Source of the DNA: Spirochaetaceae bacterium
Lineage (GTDB): Bacteria > Spirochaetota > Spirochaetia > Treponematales > Treponemataceae
DNA: 7,831 nt
NCBI GenBank assembly: GCA_017382775.1
Contig: JAFNZQ010000266.1
Location: 1-7,831, forward strand
Reading direction: 5' to 3'
Positions 1 to 5,656 of the stretch are shown in pieces; the first letter of the stretch is position 1; each line of letters starts with the position of its first letter. The position numbers and the translations under genes were made by a program. The notes under the pieces are model-generated. The model searched no databases. It worked only from the letters and a program-made list of their open reading frames with translations, and was not told where the DNA came from.

Positions 1-1062
1 GTAGTATTTATTGTTGCTTTTTGTTGCAATGAAATCTATTTCAAGCCCTTTCTGAACCCTTTTGCCTTCCCCATTTGTTTCGGTAATTTCCACAACACCC
101 ACATCAACACGATAGCCTCTTGTTTTAAGCTCGTTAAATATTATGTTTTCCATAATATGGTTTTCTTCCTGCTGTCTGAAATTGAGTTGCGCATTCCTTA
201 TGCCAACATCGGTGAAATAATATTTTGAGGGAGTTTCAATATATTTTTTACCCTTAACGTCATATCTTTTGGCTTTATCCACAAGAAAAGCCTCGGTAAG
301 GTGTTCGAGATATTTTGCTATTGTTTTTTGGGTTATATCACTGTTTTTCATGCTTTTGAAAGTTTTTGCAAGTTTAGAGGGATTGGTGAGAGAACCCACC
401 GAAGATGCAAGTATGTTCACAAGATCTTCAAGTTCACTTTCGTTTTTTATACGATTACGCTCAACAATATCGCTGATATAAACTTTCTGTAATTGTGCAA
501 TCAAGTATTCCGACTTCATTTCGTCATCATCACGCATTAAAATCAAAGGAAGTCCGCCGTAGGTATAATAATCTTTCCAAGCTTGCCGGACGCTACCATC
601 ATATACAGAACAGAATTCCGAAAAGGACAAAGGCCTAACACGGATTTCGTCGCCTCTGCCTCTGAACTCGGTAAGAATATCGCTTGACAAAAATTTGGAA
701 TTGCTTCCGGTCACATACACATCAAGATTCCCAATGTGGGAAAGACCGTTGACTAAGTCCGAAAAATTGTCCACAAGTTGTATTTCATCAAGAAACAGGT
801 AATATTGAGAGCCGTCTTTAATTTGTTCCCTAATGTGATTATACAAAACTTTGGGTTCTCTCAACTCATCATTGATAATATCATCAAGGGCAATTTCTAT
901 AAGATGATCTGCTTTTACGCCTTTTTGAATCAAATGGGCGTGATATAAATTAAAAAGCAAATAAGATTTTCCGCATCTTCGAATTCCGGTTATTACTTTA
1001 ACCAGGCCATTGTGCTTTCGTTTGATTAGCCTATTTAAATATAAATCTCTTTTAATTTCCAT
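1..1062 (-). CDS. AAA-type ATPase with DUF4143-like C-terminal region, 3' end off the window
   Basis: I translated this frame by hand from an ATG at 1062 and found 354 codons with no stop, so the gene runs off the left edge. The N-terminus carries a Walker A motif, GIRRCGKS (residues 26-33), a Walker B motif, YLFLDE (88-93), a sensor-like VTGSNS (117-122) and an FRGRG arginine motif (133-137). This is the layout of the ATP-binding proteins paired with a DUF4143 domain. Near the end, NELKTRGYRVDV (310-321) and LEIDFIA (340-346) resemble the E...D core of PD-(D/E)XK-like folds in that family. The cellular role of these proteins is poorly known, and I assign none. Complete members are usually about 400-450 residues, so some 50-90 residues are probably missing. 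The start follows an in-frame TAG about 15 nt upstream. The ribosome binding site is weak (GGATTGGATG), and a TTG three codons upstream is a possible alternative. The gene looks more AT-rich than the threonine cluster next to it. Confidence 0.85.
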   Translation of the reverse strand, partial: MEIKRDLYLNRLIKRKHNGLVKVITGIRRCGKSYLLFNLYHAHLIQKGVKADHLIEIALDDIINDELREPKVLYNHIREQIKDGSQYYLFLDEIQLVDNFSDLVNGLSHIGNLDVYVTGSNSKFLSSDILTEFRGRGDEIRVRPLSFSEFCSVYDGSVRQAWKDYYTYGGLPLILMRDDDEMKSEYLIAQLQKVYISDIVERNRIKNESELEDLVNILASSVGSLTNPSKLAKTFKSMKNSDITQKTIAKYLEHLTEAFLVDKAKRYDVKGKKYIETPSKYYFTDVGIRNAQLNFRQQEENHIMENIIFNELKTRGYRVDVGVVEITETNGEGKRVQKGLEIDFIATKSNNKYY

Positions 1063-1081
1063 ATCATCCAATCCATTTTTA

Positions 1082-1095
1082 GTCTACATGTAGAC
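1082..1095. promoter_or_regulatory. Perfect 14-bp palindrome, putative operator just downstream of the ATPase start site
   Basis: GTCTACATGTAGAC is a perfect 14-bp palindrome. It lies between the predicted transcription start (near 1102) and the ATG of the ATPase gene at 1062. A near-identical palindrome lies upstream of the same promoter, centred 75 bp away. The position and symmetry suggest a dimeric repressor site. TACA/TGTA half-sites recall BlaI/MecI/CopY operators, but those usually have two bases between half-sites and here there are none, so I do not name the regulator. Confidence 0.55.
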
Positions 1096-1108
1096 ATTTT
1101 ATGTTTCT

Positions 1109-1137
1109 ATTATAACATATTTTTTAGCGGAAGTCAA
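1109..1137 (-). promoter_or_regulatory. Strong sigma-A type promoter of the AAA ATPase gene
   Basis: On the minus strand there is a -35 box TTGACT (1137-1132), a 17-nt spacer and a perfect -10 box TATAAT (1114-1109). The -10 is preceded by TG at the extended -10 position. Transcription would start near 1102, about 40 nt before the ATG. This is one of the best consensus promoters in the window, although the gene has a weak ribosome binding site. That fits a strong promoter held down by a repressor at the flanking palindromes. Confidence 0.75.
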
Positions 1138-1144
1138 GAGAATT

Positions 1145-1182
1145 AGGAAAAATTTAGTCAACATGTAGACTGAATTTTTCCT
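1145..1182. promoter_or_regulatory. 38-bp imperfect palindrome, second putative operator upstream of the ATPase promoter
   Basis: The core GTCAACATGTAGAC (1157-1170) matches the perfect palindrome at 1082-1095 except for one base. Here the symmetry extends to arms of AGGAAAAATT and AATTTTTCCT, giving 17 of 19 matching pairs around the centre at 1163.5. It sits directly upstream of the -35 box. An operator pair that loops or doubly blocks the promoter is my preferred reading. The long arms with a T-run could also make it a bidirectional terminator. Confidence 0.5.
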
Positions 1183-1246
1183 ACGCAATTGTAAAAAACA
1201 CTTAAAGGTTTGGAATTTGGTTATTAAAAACAGACGGAAAAACCGC

Positions 1247-1346
1247 AACCGTATACTATTGTCTCCGTATACTTTTGTATCTGTATACTTTTGTATACAG
1301 CACCGTACACAAAAGTATACAGATGTGTATGATTTAGTATACGGTT
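1247..1346 (+). repeat. AT-rich nested palindrome, left module of composite repeat copy 1
   Basis: Outer arms AACCGTATACTA (1247-1258) and TAGTATACGGTT (1335-1346) are perfect reverse complements. Inside them, 16-bp arms ATCTGTATACTTTTGT (1279-1294) and ACAAAAGTATACAGAT (1309-1324) are also perfect complements around a 14-nt loop. The unit is followed by a T-run at 1354-1360, so on the plus strand it could act as a weak terminator. Copy 2 at 6702-6770 has the same nested plan. Confidence 0.8.
1249..1296. repeat. Three tandem 16-bp units
   Basis: Three consecutive 16-bp units start at 1249, 1265 and 1281: CCGTATACTATTGTCT, CCGTATACTTTTGTAT and CTGTATACTTTTGTAT. They form the left half of the AT-rich palindromic unit. 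The corresponding unit near 6702 has only one such copy, so the array probably arose by local duplication. Confidence 0.8.
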
Positions 1347-1401
1347 TGATAAGTTTTTTTAGGGGAGATAGTACCGATTCCCGATGAAATTCTGTTTGCG
1401 A

Positions 1402-1513
1402 CCTGCGTTAGGGCTCCGGAGGGTGCGAAGCAGTCTCGGTGCGCAGCAACGAGACCGAAGTGAAACGGAGCCCGTAGGTAGCCCGACCCTTTGCGCAGCA
1501 AAGGGGAACGCCC
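1402..1513 (+). repeat. GC-rich structured module, copy 1 (candidate folded RNA or mobile palindromic element)
   Basis: This 112-bp block aligns without gaps to 6823-6934, with 21 differences by my hand count. Possible stems are: GCGTT (1405-1409) with AACGC (1507-1511) closing the structure; GGGCTCCG (1411-1418) with CGGAGCCC (1466-1473); GTCTCG (1433-1438) with CGAGAC (1450-1455), extended by TGC/GCA; and CCCTTTGC (1487-1494) with GCAAAGGG (1498-1505). A second AGCCC at 1480-1484 could compete for GGGCT. The block is flanked by TGATAAG plus a T-run on the left and an A-run on the right. It lies in the 3' region of thrC, on the opposite strand. A 61-codon reading frame crosses it but has no coding support. 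Confidence 0.8.
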
Positions 1514-1547
1514 AAAAAAAACGAAACCTCATTTTCCCTTGTCCTCG

Positions 1548-3005
1548 TTATAGGGACATAACAAATTGAAGCATTGCCTCTTTTTCAATTACATCGGTGT
1601 GCAACTCTTTCTTCGTCTGCAAATCGGAAAGGTTTCTTGGAATGGGCCATCCGGTGAGTTTTGCCAGGCGATCCATTTGGGCAAATTCGTCATTGTCGGA
1701 CAGCGGTTCCAAGGCAGAAAGCACTGAGCCGGGAAACTTATAGGCCGATGCGGTGGACAAAACCACCATGGGTCGACTGTCGCCGGTTTGGTTCACATAA
1801 TTTTCTGCCACCGCCCATGCAGTGGCGGTATGGGTGTCGCAAAGATAATTATGTTCCTTGAAAACATTGGCAATGGCAGTTTGAGCTCCCACATCATCGC
1901 AGAAGCCGGCATGGAATTCTTCGATAATGGCCGCTTTCAGGTTTGCGGGGACGGTATAGTTGCCATCTGTATTCAGTTGATTCATCAGTTTCGAAACCAG
2001 TTCCGTATCTTCGGACAGGAAATACAGCAGCCGTTCCAAATTGGAAGAGACCAAAATATCCATTGACGGGGAAAGGGTTTTGTGGAGAGGACGGCGGCGA
2101 TCATAGGTTCCGGTCTGAATAAAATCGGTGAGTACGTTGTTGGCATTGGATGCGCAAATCAGTTTGCCCACGGGCAATCCCAGTTTCTTTGCCAGCCAGC
2201 CGGCCAAAATGTCTCCGAAATTACCGGTGGGAACGCAGAAGTTCACGGTATCGCCCATTTGGATTTGGCCACGACGGAGCAAATCTGCGTAGGCTTTGAA
2301 ATAGTAAGTGACCTGCGGTGCCAAACGGCCGATGTTGATTGAATTGGCAGTGGATAGGCACAGGCGATTCCCACCGGGAAGTCTACCATTTTCCCCGGCA
2401 GCGAAGATGTTTTTCACTCCGGTTTGGGCATCATCAAAATTGCCTTTTACTGCGCACACAGCCACGTTATTGCCCTCTTGTGTCACCATCTGTGCCCGTT
2501 GGATTGCAGACACGCCGCCATCGGGATAAAACACGCAGATTTTTACCCCGGGCACATTTGCAAAACCTGCCAGGGCGGCCTTGCCGGTATCGCCGGAGGT
2601 TGCGGTGAGAATCAGCACATCCTCATTCATTCCCTTGACCTCACGGGCTGCGGTGAGCAATTGAGGAAGCATACAAAGGGCCACATCCTTAAAGGCCGAT
2701 GTGGGGCCACGGAACAATTCCAGTACTGTAAATTTACCGGTATCCACCGTGGGAGTCAACTCTTCCGTTTGGAACTTTCCCTTATAGGCTCGATCAACCA
2801 ATTTTTTCATATTCGGAATTTCCGGCAGAAAGGCACCGATAATCCCGGTTGCCATCTCCATGGTATTTTCTTGTAGACAGCCTGCAACGTCAATTTGAGG
2901 CAATTTTTCCGGAACGTACAATCCGCCGTCAAGGGCTAATCCGGTCAGCACCGCATGGGCACTGTCTACAAAATTTTTTCCGTTTCTTGTGGAATGATAT
3001 CGCAT
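1548..3005 (-). CDS. thrC: Threonine synthase
   Basis: This 485-residue protein is a full-length, long-form threonine synthase (fold type II, PLP-dependent). It converts O-phospho-L-homoserine to L-threonine and phosphate in the cytoplasm. An N-terminal Thr_synth_N-like segment (MRYHSTRN..., LALDGGLYVPE at 24-34) precedes the catalytic domain. The Schiff-base lysine is K106 in GPTSAFKD (100-107). TATSGDTGKAA (134-144) and VPTGNFGDILAG (258-269) form the substrate and cofactor phosphate loops. The start at 3005 is supported by an AGGAGA Shine-Dalgarno site (3016-3011) at 5-nt spacing. The gene is transcribed divergently from hom, lysC and asd, which feed the same pathway. The TAA stop at 1548 is followed about 35 nt later by composite repeat copy 1. 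Confidence 0.97.
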   Translation of the reverse strand: MRYHSTRNGKNFVDSAHAVLTGLALDGGLYVPEKLPQIDVAGCLQENTMEMATGIIGAFLPEIPNMKKLVDRAYKGKFQTEELTPTVDTGKFTVLELFRGPTSAFKDVALCMLPQLLTAAREVKGMNEDVLILTATSGDTGKAALAGFANVPGVKICVFYPDGGVSAIQRAQMVTQEGNNVAVCAVKGNFDDAQTGVKNIFAAGENGRLPGGNRLCLSTANSINIGRLAPQVTYYFKAYADLLRRGQIQMGDTVNFCVPTGNFGDILAGWLAKKLGLPVGKLICASNANNVLTDFIQTGTYDRRRPLHKTLSPSMDILVSSNLERLLYFLSEDTELVSKLMNQLNTDGNYTVPANLKAAIIEEFHAGFCDDVGAQTAIANVFKEHNYLCDTHTATAWAVAENYVNQTGDSRPMVVLSTASAYKFPGSVLSALEPLSDNDEFAQMDRLAKLTGWPIPRNLSDLQTKKELHTDVIEKEAMLQFVMSL

Positions 3006-3077
3006 AGTTCTCTCCTATCCGCATTTTGTACAAAAGCGACAAAAAATTTATTAAATGCCTGCAATTATCTAAAGTAC

Positions 3078-3106
3078 TTGTAATTATATAGAATATATGA
3101 TATACT
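3078..3106 (+). promoter_or_regulatory. Promoter of the hom-lysC-asd operon
   Basis: The -35 box TTGTAA (3078-3083), a 17-nt spacer and the -10 box TATACT (3101-3106) fit a sigma-A promoter, with TGA directly before the -10 (extended -10). Transcription would start near 3113 and leave a leader of about 68 nt. An ATG at 3097 lies inside this promoter and so cannot be the hom start. Confidence 0.7.
3083..3088 (-). promoter_or_regulatory. Possible -10 box for thrC, overlapping the hom promoter
   Basis: On the minus strand TATAAT (3088-3083) is a perfect -10 hexamer about 80 nt upstream of the thrC ATG. I see no good -35 at 16-18 nt. It lies within the spacer and -35 of the hom promoter, so the two divergent transcripts would compete for the same DNA if it is used. 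Confidence 0.3.
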
Positions 3107-3167
3107 CATTTTCAGGAAAAAGCAAGCACCATTATGTAAAAACTTACGATATCCAAGAAAATTATCC

Positions 3168-3172
3168 GGGAG
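3168..3172 (+). promoter_or_regulatory. Ribosome binding site that fixes the hom start
   Basis: GGGAG lies 8 nt before the ATG at 3181. It supports this start over the in-frame ATG 28 codons upstream, which has no ribosome binding site and sits within the promoter. Confidence 0.7.
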
Positions 3173-3180
3173 ATAAAAAA

Positions 3181-4302
3181 ATGAAGATTGGATTACTTGG
3201 TTTTGGTGTTGTAGGCCAAGGTGTCTACGACTTGATTGCCTCACGTGAGGATATGTCCGTTGTCAAGGTTTTGTGCCGAAAAGATGTGTCTCTACCGGGC
3301 GTGCAGGTAACAAAGGATTTCAACGATATTCTGAATGATTCCGACATCGATACCGTTGTGGAAGCCATTGGCGGTCTGCATCCGGCTTATGAGTTTGTCA
3401 AGGCCGCCATCGAGGCCGGTAAAAACGTTGTCACTGCCAACAAAGCCTTGGTCGCCACTTTCTATGACGAATTGATTCCCCTTGCAAAGGAAAAGGGCCT
3501 TTGTTTCCGTTGTACCGCAGCTGTCGGTGGCGGTATCGGCTGGCTTAGCGAGTTGGAGCGTGCCCGCAGGATACAGACCATTGAAAAGGTGGGCGGAATT
3601 ATGAACGGTACCTGCAACTACATCCTCGATTCCATGACCCGTTTGGGTTTTGATTACACTAATGCGTTGAAGCAAGCCCAGGAATTGGGTTACGCCGAGG
3701 CTGATCCCACCACCGATGTGGAAGGTATCGATACTTGGCACAAGGCGATTTTGTCTTCCAATGTGGCATTCGGAATTTGTTTGGACTCCGCCACCGTTCC
3801 CGTTGCCGGCATCAGTCGCATACAGGCAACCGATGTAGAAAATTTCAAAGCCCATGGTTTGGTCTGCAAACTGATTTCTACCGGAATGTTCACAAAGGGC
3901 AAGGTCAGTGCCTATGTCCAGCCCACATTGGTAAAATTTGGCGAGCCGGAATCCGCTGTTCCCGCTAACTACAACCTCATTACTTTTGTCGGTTCTGCTT
4001 CCGGCCGAATGAGTTTCTACGGCCAAGGTGCAGGCCGTTATCCCACTGCATATAATGTGGTGCAGGACTGCGCCGATGTGCTTTTGGATAAGGGATTTTA
4101 CAGTCCCTGTGGAGAAAAAGTCAAGGCGGAAAATACCGACTTTATGCGCTACTATGTTCGAGGCGAAAAGGACTCATGGTTGGAAGAAAACACCGCAGAA
4201 ACTTGGGGGACTGCCATTATCAGCAAGCCTATTTCCGTGGAAGCCATGCACGTATGGTTGAAAAACCATCCCGAGGCATTTATCGCTGCATTAGCAGAAT
4301 AA
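3181..4302 (+). CDS. hom: Homoserine dehydrogenase, short form without a recognisable ACT domain
   Basis: This 373-residue protein reduces L-aspartate 4-semialdehyde to L-homoserine with NAD(P)H. The dinucleotide loop is GFGVVGQG (7-14). TANK (85-88) contains a catalytic lysine, NGTCNYI (142-148) is the family signature, and YAEADPT (171-177) leads to GIDTWHK (182-188). E173, D184 and K188 have the same spacing as the yeast catalytic residues E208, D219 and K223. GQGAGRYPTAYNVVQD (281-296) closes the catalytic domain. Only about 55 residues follow, starting RYYVR. They do not show the DxPGVLA pattern of the regulatory ACT domain that most bacterial enzymes carry (about 400-440 residues in all). 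The start is chosen from the ribosome binding site at 3168-3172. The gene is first in an operon, with 21 nt to lysC. Confidence 0.96.
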   Translation: MKIGLLGFGVVGQGVYDLIASREDMSVVKVLCRKDVSLPGVQVTKDFNDILNDSDIDTVVEAIGGLHPAYEFVKAAIEAGKNVVTANKALVATFYDELIPLAKEKGLCFRCTAAVGGGIGWLSELERARRIQTIEKVGGIMNGTCNYILDSMTRLGFDYTNALKQAQELGYAEADPTTDVEGIDTWHKAILSSNVAFGICLDSATVPVAGISRIQATDVENFKAHGLVCKLISTGMFTKGKVSAYVQPTLVKFGEPESAVPANYNLITFVGSASGRMSFYGQGAGRYPTAYNVVQDCADVLLDKGFYSPCGEKVKAENTDFMRYYVRGEKDSWLEENTAETWGTAIISKPISVEAMHVWLKNHPEAFIAALAE

Positions 4303-4323
4303 TATAATTATAAGGAAGAAAGT

Positions 4324-5643
4324 ATGTTAAAAGTTACCAAATTCGGCGGATCATCCATGGCAGACGCCGGCCAATACGAAAAGGTACGAGACATTGTGAC
4401 TGCCGATCCTGAACGTCGTGTAGTGGTGGTTTCCGCCGCCGGAAAACGATTTTCCAAGGATCACAAAATCACTGATTTGCTGTATCTCTGTCACGCTCAC
4501 ATTCAGTACGGAGTGCCCTGCGATCCCATCTATGAGACAATTACATCACGGTATATTGAGATTCGAGAAAAACTGGGTATTCAGATGGATTTGGAAAGTG
4601 AATTTGCCGAATTGAAGTCTCGACTGGATGCCAAACAGGTTTCCAAGGATGAAATGGCCAGCCGTGGCGAATATTTCTCCGCCAAGTTGATGGCCGCTTT
4701 TTTGGGATTTGATTTCGTGGATGCTTCCCAATGGGTGTATTTCACCATTGATGGCAAGGTTGACACCGAAAAGACCTACGCAGCCTTGAAAGAAAAGGCC
4801 AAAAACTGCAAAGGTATTGTCATTCCCGGTTTCTACGGAGTGATGCCCGACGGAAGTATCCGCACATTCTCCCGTGGTGGCAGCGATATTACCGGTTCCT
4901 TGGCCGCTGCCGCGTTGGATGCCGATGTATACGAGAACTGGACCGACGTTTCCGGTATTCTGATGGCAGATCCTCGAATTGTGGAAAATTCCCGCCCCAT
5001 TGCCGAAATTACTTACGAAGAACTCCGCGAGTTGGCCTATGCCGGCGCCAATGTGCTTCACGAAGACGCCATCTATCCCGTGCGTGAAAAGAACATTCCG
5101 CTGAATATCCGCAACACCAACGCCCCCGAAGATCCCGGAACTATGATTTGCAAGGATTTCGACACCGAAATTGACACCAACCGAATCATCACCGGAATTG
5201 CCGGCAAAAAGAATTTTTCCATAATTACTGTTTTCAAGAGAGGACTTACCAAAGAGGTTGGTATTCTCCGTCGGATTTTGCTGGTTATGGAAAAACACAA
5301 CATATCCGTGGAATTCGTTCCCAACGGAATGGACAACGTTTCTTTGGCAATTCCCACCGATAAGCTTAGCCCACATCTATACGCCATCCTGGCTGATATC
5401 CAGCAGGATATCGCACCGGACAACATCACCGTTCACGATCAGATTGCCGTTATCACCGCAGTTGGTCATCAAATGGTGTTCCGACCCGGTGTTTCCGGAA
5501 AAATTTTCGCCGCACTGGGAGAGGCCGGAATTAACATTCGTATGATTACCCAAGGCCCCGATGAGTTGAACATCATCTTCGGTGTGGACAACAAGGATTT
5601 CGATAATGCCATTCGAGTCTTGTACAATAGTTTTATAAAGTAA
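4324..5643 (+). CDS. lysC: Aspartate kinase, monofunctional, with two C-terminal ACT domains
   Basis: This 439-residue protein phosphorylates L-aspartate to 4-phospho-L-aspartate, the committed step to lysine, methionine and threonine. KFGGSS (6-11) is the amino acid kinase signature. SRGEYFSAKL (113-122) holds the substrate-binding glutamate, and FSRGGSD (182-188) with WTDVSGILMADPR (206-218) forms the nucleotide site. Two ACT domains follow: ACT1 at roughly 298-365 (KEVGILRR, HNISVEFVPNG) and ACT2 at roughly 374-437 (GVSGKIFAALGEAGINIR at 389-406). The FVPNGMDNVS pattern resembles clostridial and B. subtilis YclM-type enzymes, which are controlled by lysine and/or threonine. The effector here is inferred. 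The Shine-Dalgarno site AAGGAAG (4312-4318) supports the start. The stop codon is 13 nt before asd. Confidence 0.96.
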   Translation: MLKVTKFGGSSMADAGQYEKVRDIVTADPERRVVVVSAAGKRFSKDHKITDLLYLCHAHIQYGVPCDPIYETITSRYIEIREKLGIQMDLESEFAELKSRLDAKQVSKDEMASRGEYFSAKLMAAFLGFDFVDASQWVYFTIDGKVDTEKTYAALKEKAKNCKGIVIPGFYGVMPDGSIRTFSRGGSDITGSLAAAALDADVYENWTDVSGILMADPRIVENSRPIAEITYEELRELAYAGANVLHEDAIYPVREKNIPLNIRNTNAPEDPGTMICKDFDTEIDTNRIITGIAGKKNFSIITVFKRGLTKEVGILRRILLVMEKHNISVEFVPNGMDNVSLAIPTDKLSPHLYAILADIQQDIAPDNITVHDQIAVITAVGHQMVFRPGVSGKIFAALGEAGINIRMITQGPDELNIIFGVDNKDFDNAIRVLYNSFIK

Positions 5644-5656
5644 GGAGGTATTTTTA

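Noticed and set aside
1082..1182. CRISPR-like repeat from the two palindromes
   Set aside because: There are only two copies, with different flanks and a promoter between them. No further units are found.
1346..1374. Promoter (TTGATA...TAGTAC) within the linker of the composite repeat
   Set aside because: The spacing is 17 nt in copy 1 but 15 nt in copy 2, and the -10 is poor. The conserved element does not conserve promoter geometry.
1247..1520. Insertion sequence or transposon with its own transposase
   Set aside because: No transposase frame is present in either copy. The elements are under 280 bp, and I see no clear target-site duplication.
1384..1569. 61-codon plus-strand reading frame across the GC-rich module
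   Set aside because: It has no ribosome binding site. Its sequence is low in hydrophobic residues and it is fully explained by the structured repeat. The equivalent stretch in copy 2 lacks a matching frame.
3097..3180. N-terminal extension of hom from an ATG at 3097
   Set aside because: The ATG lies between the -35 and -10 boxes of the likely promoter, and the 28 added residues do not look like the family. The Rossmann motif sits directly after the ATG at 3181.
3292..4026. Long open frame (244 codons) antisense to hom
   Set aside because: It is a shadow of the strongly biased codon use in hom: no ribosome binding site, no recognisable domain, and hom itself is certain. The 276-codon frame at 4546-5376 antisense to lysC was rejected for the same reason.
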